A DNA stretch of 64,000 nucleotides from Carposina sasakii (lineage: Eukaryota > Arthropoda > Insecta > Lepidoptera > Carposinidae), in NCBI GenBank assembly GCA_014607495.2, contig CP053148.1, forward strand, positions 3,720,001 to 3,784,000, given 5' to 3'. Made by a program: the position numbers and the translations under genes. Shown here piece after piece: positions 1 to 8,604 of the stretch (position 1 is its first letter; each line of letters opens with the position of its first letter). A model generated the notes under the pieces. That model was not told the origin of the DNA, did not search any database, and saw only the letters and a program-made list of their open reading frames with translations.

Positions 1-284
1 TCTCAAACTCGTAAGAGTATCAATACCTAAAGGGTACTTCCAGTCGACCTAGAATCTTGATATTTGGCATGAAGATATGTTAATTAGTGCACACATTAAA
101 AAATTACGAAAACCTTAAATTTCTAGTTACATCACATATTTTTCTATGACTCGATTGTCGTGATGGGTGAACTTTTACTTAGGTACAGGTTTGTACGGAA
201 CCATCGGTGCGCGTATCTGACTCGCACTTGGCCGATTTTTTTTGTAACCTGTTAACTTCCAGAACAAACAGTTTTTATTTTGTA

Positions 285-445
285 CAGCTCACCCGCGACT
301 CCATACGCGTGGACTGCAGAAAAAATAGCGACATTATCCGGGATAAAAAGTAGCATAAGTGTTATTCTGATATGTAAGCTATATTATTGTAAAATTTCAT
401 CTAAATCCATTTAGTAGTTTTTGTGTAAAAGAGCAACAAACATCC
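285..445. repeat. Dispersed repeat family Z (GGGATAAAAA / GGACTACAG type)
   Basis: This stretch holds an outward-reading 'gtggactgcag' block and a 'ccgggataaaaagtag' block. The same pair recurs, in either orientation, at about 12175-12330, 12385-12560, 33510-33615, 42340-42540 and 45405-45600. The recurrence is seen directly. The element class is not recognised; truncated retroelement 3' ends would fit. Confidence 0.6.
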
Positions 446-509
446 TTACATCTTTACATATATCCTCACAAACCTTCGCGTTTATAATATTGGTAGGATT
501 ATGTTGTTT

Positions 510-655
510 TTATCACGTGTTAACGGATTAACGATTAACGTTAACTTGCGTTAACTTTTTCGAAATGTAACGCTTTAACTGTTAACGAAGTTAACTTTTT
601 TAGTAACGGATTAGCGATTAACGAAGTTAACTATTTGATTAACGGTGCCCAGCTC
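510..655. repeat. TTAACG-rich terminal region of a hAT-like element (candidate)
   Basis: The words TTAACG, GTTAAC and GATTAACG are repeated at least eight times. The segment ends in 'aacggtgcccagctctg', whose complement begins CAGAGCTGGGCACC. Short subterminal direct and inverted motifs next to a CAG-like end are typical of hAT transposons. Only one end is seen and no target duplication was found. Confidence 0.35.
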
Positions 656-1341
656 TGCCTATACAGAAGAAGTAAACTTCCATAGGTAGTCAAGCAATTT
701 CTGTATAGTGCATTTCTCAGGTTAATAATTTTTATACTACGTCAACGACTAAAGAATAACATGACACGGGTCAATAAGTTACACTCTAATTAAAAAACAT
801 AGATATACGGAATACTGTCAAAGATATACAGGTGTACCAGGAACGTGGAGAATATTACATGGTCATCATAAATGTAGCTACTGTAAGCTGTTATGGTTGA
901 CTATGTTCCTGTGTCCCCTACATGAGGCAGAGGACGTCCACAGTTCTCAGCCAACCCGCTTGGTCTTGATCTTCACGTTTTAATTTGGTCCGGTCTTCCC
1001 TACCTTCTTCGCTTCTACGGTGATCGCCTGCAGCCGGTCTGCTTAGGGTGACCACGTTTACACTTTACTTGGAGAAGGTGGATGGTGAATCCTCGATATA
1101 TTCGTTTCCCTTTACGAGAGCAGGACAGCCGCAGTGAAACAAGTAACTAAATCTCAATTTAGAGTTCCGCAGGATGTTTACCATCGACTACGCACTACCG
1201 ATTTCCTCGTACACGGTATTATATGATTTGCGAATGTTCTATTATGTCCTTGTACCGGTATGAAGGAGTACTAATATTAGATTTTATTGGAATCGCATCT
1301 CGTTGGTACTAATATAAACTTGCACGCGTTGCATCGTTCCA

Positions 1342-1475
1342 CAGGGTGTAACAAAAGGGGTATGTCAAGCGAAAAGCCATGAAAATAGCCCTCTATGAAA
1401 AAACTATCCACAAAATAAACACGAAATTAAATGTTTATCCTTCCAGATAATGTAGAGAAATTCCTAATCAACTAA
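1342..1475. repeat. Half copy of foldback MITE family A
   Basis: The start 'acagggtgtaacaaaa' and the following 'gtatgtcaagcgaaaagcc' match one arm of the complete foldback element at 13582-13846. The second arm is missing, so this is a truncated or solo copy. Confidence 0.6.
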
Positions 1476-1507
1476 TAACAAAATAAACTTGCGATTACAA
1501 GTCACGC

Positions 1508-1523
1508 TGTGTGTGTGTGTGTT
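1508..1523. repeat. (TG)8 microsatellite
   Basis: Pure TG dinucleotide run. Confidence 0.9.
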
Positions 1524-2679
1524 CTTTGTAGTGAACTATTTTTATAACATATTGTTCCAATAAATATTGCTCTTGAATGTTTAAGAAAATGGTTACATGT
1601 AAATTGGGCTTAATTGTTATTTTAAGTTCATGCGCCTTTTTGGTATCATGTTACTGATAAATAATCTAATGACCCATAAATAATCTAATGCTAGCTGCAC
1701 GTGATATAGCGGACGGACGCGGACCAGCCCACAATGACAACGCACCGTGGGGAAGAGTATCGTCCGTGGTAATGCATCCGTAACGTATTTACAAAGCCAT
1801 GTTACTTACGTGTCCGTAGTTTGCCACGCTCTATAAAATCATGCACCCTGGGAAACCAGCATTAGATATAACTAAGAGACAACAATTAATGGCCCATAGC
1901 CAGAAAACGAACAAATACATACTCGTGAGTACTTATGTATAATGTACGGAATGAAGTCATTCTGTACGCCTGCTATCACACCGAGATCATGTCCAATATA
2001 AATTTTGGCATATTAATATATCTGTAAGCTCATATCGACGAAATATTCGTACAACGTAATGAAAGTACCAACTGTACTTTAATATGTAATTAGTTTAGGC
2101 TAGCTACCTACTAGGGTTTGGAGATAAGCTAGAAGCATACATATATATATATAAGTAATCACGCCTCTATTCGATCATCGTCCTAGTGCTCAGCATCCGA
2201 TCGGCTCGCATTGCTGCAACAGCACTTCTGACCAATTTATGTACAAGTAAACTCGGTTAGTAGTGACAGGTGGTCAGCCCATCGCCTACAAAACACCAAG
2301 ACCCTCTTTAAACTGTTGACTGACTTGACAGTATGCCGCAGGAAAGAACAGCTGTAGTATTATACGTTTTTTTCACTCCCAGAGCAGCATAGAAGTTAGT
2401 AAGCTAGTAGCAAGTTTGGTTTATAAAAATAAGTTAATATTGAAAACCATTATTTGGTACTGCGACTCCATTTCGACAAATATATAAAATAACCTGCGCT
2501 GATGCTGGGCTTCAGTAGAAATTCATATTGAGGGATCGCCCAACCGGGCCCTATACCCTCCGCTGACCCTCAGATGTACATGTCACGAACACAAGACACA
2601 CAGTCGCAACGAGAAGCCAGATAAGCACCTAGCATGCAACCATAAATACATAGCTGCTTCCGAAAACCAATTAAAATTT

Positions 2680-2723
2680 TAATCGAATATGTTTCGCCAA
2701 CACCCGTGGCATCATCAGGATTA
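2680..2723 (-). ncRNA. Hammerhead ribozyme motif, minus-strand copy in the left PLTR
   Basis: On the minus strand the order is: TAATC (2723-2719), the core CTGATGA (2718-2712), a stem II of GCCA/TGGC closed by a CGGGTGT loop, the core GAAA, a short stem III with CATAT, then a TTC triplet and GATTA (2684-2680) that pairs with TAATC to form stem I. Compared with the plus copy at 4421-4465, one base is missing at the cleavage side (ATATTC instead of ATATGTC). TTC still fits the NUH rule, but stem III is weaker. Cleavage activity is inferred from the motif only. Confidence 0.65.
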
Positions 2724-3180
2724 GTTTTCCATGTTAGTTCTATCTACCGAACCAACTAACTAACAACTAAACCAATGTATTGCAAATCATTTTTATACCC
2801 TCAATCAACATAAAAAAATAAATGTTAATACCTACATATTAGTTTAGAAATGTAAAATTATTATAGATAAATAATTATTAAAAATATACATTAGTTATTA
2901 ATTGTTAAATTATTAGAAGAAAAATAAATTTATAATAATATTAAATATATATAAAAAAAGACCATACGTACGTTTCGTACGTAGGTAGAATTTTTATTTG
3001 TTATTCGATCATCGTCCTAGTGCTCAGCATCCGATGGCCCGCCTGGAGTAAATGTTCGGCTAAAGTAGATACCACGTCATTCTAGCTCATGAAATGAAGG
3101 AATTACTAAGGAAATTAATAACTCTAGTAATCTTAACAAAACTTCATTTTCATATTACTCAAAAATATATAAGCACAACT

Positions 3181-3866
3181 CAGTTAGATCAAAACAACTT
3201 TTAATTAGTAAAGCAGACAAAGGCAATACATTGGTTATTATGAAACAGGATAATCATGAAAAGGTAATGGAAATCTTAAATACAAATGAATTTCAAACAT
3301 TGCCCTTTGATTACAAATAAATTCAATGCAGAATCCAATTCAGAATATATTTTTCGTATTTAATTGAACGCGTAATTTCAATGAATCCTGTCACACCAAT
3401 GTTATACGGTTTACCAAAATTACATAAAATTAATATTCCTGTTAGACAACGAATTTAAACAATTCACACCTAAGTATGTTGAATGCTGAAATCCGCGTTT
3501 GTTTACAAATGTTCCTTATAAAGATTGTTTAGACATAATTAAGACTTGGTGTGATAAAGTCAATTTACACGGATTGATTTATTGGAATTCCAAAATTATT
3601 TTTGTTATCAGAACACCTATTATTTACAGAAGGATGGTTTGGCTATGGGTTCTCCGTTGTCACCGTTTCTTGCAGAAATTTTTATGGATTGGTATGAAAA
3701 TAAGTTTATAGTTAACAATAGTAAGATAAAATATTATTTTAGATATGTAGATGATGTTATCTTGTGTTGGACAGGCTCAGTGAGACAGTATGTTTTTGTC
3801 AACAAAATTAATACCAAGCATGCCAAAATTAAATTCAAAATTGAAGAAGAAGTTAATAATACATAA
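3181..3866 (+). pseudogene. Penelope-like reverse transcriptase fragment
   Basis: Conserved RT blocks of the Penelope type appear in order but in different frames: 'SKADKGNTLVI' (about 3208-3240), 'LYGLPKLHKI' (about 3400-3432), 'FTNVPYKDCLDII' (from about 3502), 'GLAMGSPLSPFLAEIFM' (about 3636-3690) and the catalytic 'YVDDVI' box (about 3745-3762). An in-frame stop near 3318 and several frame changes break it. The last open stretch ends at a stop at 3864-3866. The RT would have copied the element at a nicked target; this copy cannot make a full protein. Confidence 0.88.
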
Positions 3867-4420
3867 ATTTTTGGATTTAACTATATCAAGGTTATAATAG
3901 TGATGCTAATTCTTTCCACCCATGATTTAGCGGCTTAATATGATACATCACTTTACCGTAAAATTACAATTATAATAAAGTTTAATACCACGGCTTGTAC
4001 AGTTCAATTAATTTATAATCTGGTCAATAAAAAGGAAAACATGATAAATCTGTTTGTTCCATACTTCAACTAGTCTGTAATCTGTAACCAGTTGAGCTTG
4101 TTAAGGCGAATTTCGAAAAGGAACATATATCAGTATATAAAATAACCTTTACTCCAGCGCTGAGATAATGAGTTAAGAGTTCTGGCAGCTTCCGTCTGTC
4201 TAGTAAATTATGAAAGAATCTATTAATTTGGTAAATAATCATCTGCTGTAATCTCCTCCCTTGCATTGATATGTCGTATATTTTTAATAATTATTTATCT
4301 ATAATAATTTTACATTTCTAAACTAATATGACAGTTGATTGAGGGTATAAAAATGATTTGCAATACATTGGTTTTAGTTGTTAGTTAGTTGGTTCGGTAG
4401 ATAGAACTAACATGGAAAAC

Positions 4421-4465
4421 TAATCCTGATGATGCCACGGGTGTTGGCGAAACATATGTCGATTA
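4421..4465 (+). ncRNA. Hammerhead ribozyme motif, plus-strand copy in the right PLTR
   Basis: All core elements are visible. TAATC (4421-4425) is followed by CTGATGA (4426-4432), then a 4-bp stem II GCCA/TGGC around loop CGGGTGT, then GAAA (4449-4452), then ACATATGT, which is self-complementary and can serve as a very short stem III. The cleavage triplet GTC ends at 4460, and GATTA (4461-4465) pairs with TAATC as stem I. Such minimal type I hammerheads are described in Penelope-like elements, and a palindromic stem III can let two molecules form an active dimer. An extra U between CUGAUGA and stem II is a small deviation. Confidence 0.75.
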
Positions 4466-4569
4466 AAATTTTAATTGTCATCCTCATGCTAGGTCATCTG
4501 GCTTCTCGGCGACTGTAGTGTCTTGTGTTCGTGATAAACTCCGAGGGTCAGCAACTTGTCACTGGTGAT

Positions 4570-4597
4570 CATATATATATATATATATATATATATT
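4570..4597. repeat. (AT)n microsatellite
   Basis: About 14 AT units, just right of the Penelope-like element. Confidence 0.9.
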
Positions 4598-5173
4598 TCA
4601 TAAACTAGCAACTTGTCATGGTCGTCCCCGCTATGCTAAACGTGTCTGTGAGATCTCTTTTATGATTCTGCAGTTCTGGCTACCTCATTTCGGCCGCCGT
4701 ATATAACTATAAATAACATATCTCCCTTTTACTCCTTCAAAAGCTATGCGATTTTTCCAAGGCTCTGCGAATTATTCTGTATTTTCTTGGTGACTCCTTA
4801 CTATAAATCATAGTCTAAACAATTATTTGTCTAGATGCAACACATTATTCATTCACCCATCCGTGGATATGGTCCTCAGTCCAACTATAAAATAGATAAC
4901 TACGAGTAACCTACGCGTCATACTTCATCATTTGCTCTATGTAAAATCTTTCTCGCAATTTTTTTCGAAACTCACATTGCCAATGATTTGGCATTGATTT
5001 TACGGCCGGCTGCCTGCCTGACGCCAACCCTCCTCGGGTATAAAGTCTTTCTATACTTAGTATTTTTACTGTAGGTATAATACTATAACAGATCACCAAC
5101 CAGTAGGTACCTACTATACATGTTGTATCATATGTCTTTGACTTTTATTGCTAAAAGATATAGGTACAATAGG

Positions 5174-5317
5174 GTCGATTCTGACGGTCACACTCAAACA
5201 TAAACCTAATCTTAGTCAGGTCTATCTCTCTCCGTTCTTAACATAAATGGCTGAGAAAGAAAAGGACAGGTAAGACTAATTTTACGTTTAGGTTTAAGTG
5301 TTACTGACAGAATCGAC
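5174..5317. mobile_element. Foldback MITE family B, copy 1
   Basis: The segment opens with GTCGATTCTGACGGTCACAC and closes with the reverse complement GT-ACTGACAGAATCGAC. The inner arms (CCTAATCTTAGTCAGG / AAGACTAATTTTACG) also pair, so almost the whole 144 bp can fold on itself. Related copies lie near 27171-27300, 56334-56478 and 60300-60414. It sits just upstream of an exon of the Ras-like gene. Confidence 0.75.
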
Positions 5318-5399
5318 GTTAATGTCGATGTATTTTTATATCGACTCAGACGGAAATCTAAATATTAAAACCTATAAAACTATTTTCTTTTCTTTTCAG

Positions 5400-8300
5400 C
5401 ACTGACAGTGAGATTCCTCACTAAGAGATACATCGGTGAATACGATCATCAACAAGGTAAAGAATACAATACCTACTACTTAGCGTTAAATACACAAATA
5501 ATAACACAAAGTTAAATACGAAAAATATCTAAACTTCGTCTTGATAGGTACGTTTTAATCAAAAGTGGAAAGAGTCAATTTCTGATTATGTACTCAGTCC
5601 TTCAGTAAGTTCAGTATGAACTTAATGTGGTCACTCTATAGGTATAGTGTGTCTAATGATTTAAGTACCAACTGTTCCATATCTTTTTCACGAAAACAAT
5701 AAAATGGCAAGTCTACCTATTATAATTTATTAAGAAGCAAATAATTACGCTATTATGAAAGCTCACGATTCGATAATATTACCTAACCAATGGGACATCA
5801 TATTTGCAATAAAATGAGAATCAAAATACTAGTCTCATTCAAATTCTGCGACACACACTCATGGAGCAAATATCGAGCTGCCCACGTTATACTATATTAT
5901 TAGATTGGTACAGCTCACTGACTATTTTTGATGATTGTTATTTTATTCATTTCAGACGGCAAGTACAAACATGAAGTGCTGCTCGACAGCGAGCCCATTC
6001 TGTTCGAGATCTTAGACACGTGCCCTAAGGTAGGTCATCATTTAGATGTAATTCCAATATTACGAGTATGCAATTAGTCAAATAGCTAGATTACACAGGG
6101 TATAATGTCTTCATCATCACGATCATTTTTCTCCATGGAAGCATACCTGGGAAGTGTCTGGTTTCAAAGATATTAGGGTCCAAAGTTGAGTTTAGACTGC
6201 GTTTTTCTGCATAAATGCACAACGAAAAAACACTCTGTACAGAGCTTTACGCTTTTTAATTGGGTATGTTAAGCGTAAAGCTCTGTACAGAGTGTTTTTT
6301 CGTTGCCAGCTTTAACGAAGAGTACGTACTCTATACATCAAATTAAGTAAGTTTATGCCAAATAAAATGCTGGGAATCGATGATTGTTTTTTTTATTTAT
6401 ATTACTTGATCGGGCGAAATTTATAGTGTCCAGTGTTTATGCTAGTTTTTCACAGACAGATAATTATTATTTATCTTGAAAAAATCTTGCTACGCGCGTC
6501 AATGTGCATTTATGCAGAAACAGGCAGTCTAAACTCAACTTTGGACCCTAATATCTTTGAAACCAGACACTTCCCACACACTATATTAAATTACCAAATT
6601 ACAAAAAACTAGTAAACAACAACAAACAGTGACAGCCCAATGGTTAAGACGTGCGCCTTCTAGTCGGACGGACGTAGATTTGATCCCAGTTCCGGGCTGT
6701 ACTACTGAATTCCAAGATTATCACTTAGCTATTACCAAGAGGGTTGATGGCAGACAGGCAGCCGGCCGTAAAATAAGAAACCACGTGTTGCGCCGACTCC
6801 ATATAATTACAAAGCAGGGCAGGAAAATAATATAATCCGTTAGGATATGGTTGATCGTTTCATCTTTAAACATTGTGCTGAGGGATTCAGCTTTGTTTGC
6901 CGAGATTTGGCTAGTGTATAGCTATCTATATCAAGAGATGGTAAAATTCGTCATCCGAGTAATTGACCCGGTAGCTCAGTGGTTAGAGCAACTAGCACGG
7001 TATGCAGTGGTCGTGGGTTCGATTCCTACTCGGGTGAAGAATTTTTTCCATTTCTTTATTAATAATTTTATAAATAATGATAATACAGATATTGATCTTA
7101 TTTCAGAGCACTGAAGACTGGCCAAGCAATGACCTGGTCCAATGGGCCGATGGCCTCTGCCTGGTCTACTCGATCACGGACCGGGAGTCCTTCAACTACG
7201 TGAGAAAGGCCAAGCAGAGCCTTCAGCCAGACATTCCGCTCACACTGGTCGGGAATAAGGCCGATATGGTGCATCTACGGCAGGTAAATTATAAGAAGTC
7301 ATTTTTTCGGACACAATATCTATCCATAACAACATAATTTTTGGTCGTCAACGTTCCTGAAAACTACGGAATCTCCTCATCATCACGATCATTTTTCTCC
7401 ATGGAAGCATATCTGGGAAGTGTCTGGTTTCCAAAATACCTATATTAGCGTCCGAAGTTGAGTAAATAGACTGAGTTTTTCTGCATAAATGCACATAGAC
7501 GCTCGTAGCAAGATTTTTTCACGAGAAATAATTAATATCTGTCTATGAAAAAACTAGCATAAACGCCGGACACTATAAATTTCACCCGATGAAGTAATTA
7601 ATTTTTTTTTCAAAAAAATTTACATCATTTCCCAGCATTTTTTTGGCATAAACTTACTTTATTTGATGTATAGAGTACGTACCCTTCGTTAAGGGTGGCA
7701 ACGAAAAAACATCCTGTATATAACACACACGGCTGTGTTCGTGAAATGGAGTAGAACTACAGAATAATAAAAGAGACCCCTCAGCCACGTTTAGTATTGC
7801 TGGGACAGATAATAAGTCAATTACTCGTCATCCGAGTAATTGACCCGGTGGCTCAGTGGTGAGAGCGCTGGCACGCGGAATGCAGAGGTCGTGGGTTCGA
7901 TTCCCACCCGGATGAGGAATTTTTTCCATTTCTTTATTAATAATTTTATAGATAATAAGTTGTCAAGTGACAAGCTTATCGCCGGAGAGAATGCCCGAGT
8001 TCCTTAGTCGACTCTTACGATATTCAAGGATCGAGATGCAGCTGTGACGTACCTATACATCCATTTATTAAAGGAAAATTAGAAGAATTTAAAAGGGTCA
8101 TTGGCAGATACCTTCTCTGATAACTAATAAAGTCCATGTATTGTGAGGCTGTATTTTTTAGCCCATTACCACGAATGTTAGGATTGCATTTGATTCCTCA
8201 GAGACCAATTACCTAAGCAGATTTTAGTTCTAGCGAGACTGTAGAACTCATTTTCACACTTGTAATATTCCACCATCTACAATATGAGTCTTAATTGTTA

Positions 8301-8573
8301 TACAGTGGTGCCACTATACAGCTTTTTAATTTTCCGCAGGTAAGCTTCGAAGAAGGCGAGATTCTGGCCAAAGACTTTGAATGCACGTTCGCCGAAGTCG
8401 CAGCCGCGGAGCAAGTCAACGAGGTTTCTGACGTCTTCCACGAGCTGAGCCGAGAGGTCCTGGCGCTGCGGCGACGAGCCAAGCACAGCCTTCTAGACAG
8501 GATGTTAGGTTCCAAAACGGCGTACAGAGTCTACTCGAGAGGAAAGAGTGACAGTGCGTTACCGAAAGATTGA
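5400..8573 (+). CDS. RERG/RERGL-like atypical Ras small GTPase (3' four exons)
   Basis: Four spliced exons, all with AG/GT borders and matching phases: 5400-5456, 5956-6029, 7107-7283 and 8340-8573 (stop TGA 8571-8573). They encode the last 179 residues or so of a Ras-superfamily protein. Visible are the helix after the P-loop (LTVRFLTKRYIGEYD), the G4 box NKAD (within LTLVGNKADM), a G5-like AAA-EQ segment, and a basic C-terminus without a CAAX cysteine. RERG, RERGL and RasL proteins share this lack of a lipid-anchor box. The G3 box reads DTCPK where Ras has DTAGQ, so the catalytic glutamine is absent; this is usual for RERGL-like members and suggests weak or altered GTP hydrolysis. The first exon(s) with the GKS P-loop were not found in this window. 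Introns hold MITEs and SINEs. The exact subfamily (RERG, RERGL, RASL12) is uncertain. Confidence 0.87.
6113..6575. repeat. Dispersed repeat family Y, interrupted by a perfect hairpin
   Basis: The outer parts read 'ctccatggaagcatacc' on the left and 'gaaaccagacacttccc' on the right, i.e. the same family in opposite orientation. They flank a perfect hairpin at 6220-6305. Other family Y copies are at about 7378-7700, 12876-13200, 32450-32670 and 33360-33510. The two family Y halves therefore form an inverted pair, perhaps from two insertions or a foldback rearrangement. It lies in a Ras-like gene intron. Confidence 0.6.
6220..6305. repeat. Perfect 34-bp inverted repeat with 18-bp loop
   Basis: The arms 6220-6253 and 6272-6305 are exact complements (CAACGAAAAAACACTC... 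and its mirror). The loop is short and AT-rich. It lies inside repeat family Y, whose ends elsewhere read 'aacgaaaaaacaccctgta', so it looks like two family Y ends joined head to head. Confidence 0.9.
6623..6712 (+). repeat. tRNA-like repeat (SINE head type 2)
   Basis: An A-box-like 'agcccaatggttaagacg' and a B-box-like 'gatttgatcccagttcc' sit at tRNA spacing. The same unit occurs in reverse near 38225-38295. It lacks a clean cloverleaf and recurs, so a tRNA-derived SINE is more likely than a tRNA gene. Confidence 0.5.
6943..7075 (+). mobile_element. tRNA-like SINE, copy 1
   Basis: A tRNA-like core runs from GACCCGGTAGCTCAGTGG to the B box GGTTCGATTCC and the closing CTCGGGT, which pairs with ACCCGG as an acceptor stem. 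It is followed by the shared tail 'gaattttttccatttc'. Three further copies (7818-7950, about 20050-20170, about 20505-20635) share head, core and tail, so this is a dispersed SINE, not a tRNA gene. It lies in the Ras-like gene intron immediately before exon 7107. Confidence 0.7.
7378..7700. repeat. Dispersed repeat family Y copy
   Basis: It starts near 'catcatcacgatcatttttc' with 'ccatggaagcatatctggg' and ends with 'gggtggcaacgaaaaaacatcctgta'. It matches the copies near 12876-13200 (reverse) and 32450-32670. Confidence 0.65.
7725..8055. repeat. Dispersed repeat family X copy, split by a SINE
   Basis: It begins 'ggctgtgttcgtgaaatgg' and ends 'gagttccttagtcgactctt' plus about 60 bp. Family X recurs at about 10905-11000, 13846-14045, 15700-15760, 32690-32880, 35275-35640, 54990-55165 and 56515-56580. 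Here it is interrupted by the SINE at 7818-7950. Confidence 0.65.
7818..7950 (+). mobile_element. Complete tRNA-like SINE with 10-bp target duplication
   Basis: The 133-bp insert is flanked on both sides by GATAATAAGT (7808-7817 and 7951-7960), a target-site duplication inside a family X repeat. The tRNA-like unit (7841-7914) keeps an A box (GTGGCTCAGTGG) and a B box (GGTTCGATTCCC) for RNA polymerase III. The head (CAATTACTCGTCATCC) and the tail ending TTATA are shared with the other copies. Confidence 0.8.
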
Positions 8574-8598
8574 ATACCAATTTAAACCACAGAAATAC

Positions 8599-8604
8599 AA
8601 TAAA
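8599..8604 (+). terminator. Possible polyadenylation signal of the Ras-like gene
   Basis: AATAAA lies 25 bases after the TGA stop of the Ras-like gene. Such a short 3'UTR is possible, but later AT-rich hexamers could be used instead. Confidence 0.35.

Larger units (their letters stand above)
1..2557. other. Gene-free repeat-rich stretch left of the Penelope-like element
   Basis: No coding exon could be supported here. It probably lies in an intron of, or upstream of, the Ras-like gene that follows. Recognisable content: a TTAACG-rich segment, a half copy of a foldback MITE near 1342-1475, a (TG)n run at 1508-1523, an (AT)n run near 2141-2153, and a copy at about 2240-2305 of a repeat also seen at about 32930-33060 and 38690-38810. 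The P-loop exon of the Ras-like gene was looked for here and not found. Confidence 0.5.
2558..4556. mobile_element. Penelope-like retroelement remnant with inverted terminal repeats
   Basis: Two long arms, 2558-2890 and 4268-4556, are near-perfect reverse complements of each other apart from small indels. Between them, on the plus strand, lies a decayed reverse transcriptase (3181-3866) with Penelope-type motifs. Penelope-like elements are known to carry LTR-like terminal repeats (PLTRs) that can be inverted, and to carry hammerhead ribozymes in them. Both arms here contain such a motif. A GIY-YIG endonuclease domain, expected downstream of the RT, was not recognised in 3870-4260. The copy is dead by frameshifts and stops. 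It probably sits in an intron or 5' flank of the Ras-like gene. Confidence 0.85.

Noticed and set aside
510..655. Telomere-like or satellite array of TTAACG
   Set aside because: Units are irregular and next to a transposon-like end; insect telomere repeats would be TTAGG.
6964..7036. tRNA gene
   Set aside because: The tRNA-like unit is present at least four times with a shared head and tail, and one copy has a target duplication, so it is a SINE.
8291..8515. Minus-strand frame over the last exon of the Ras-like gene
   Set aside because: Antisense shadow; the plus-strand exon has clear Ras-family sequence and splice sites.
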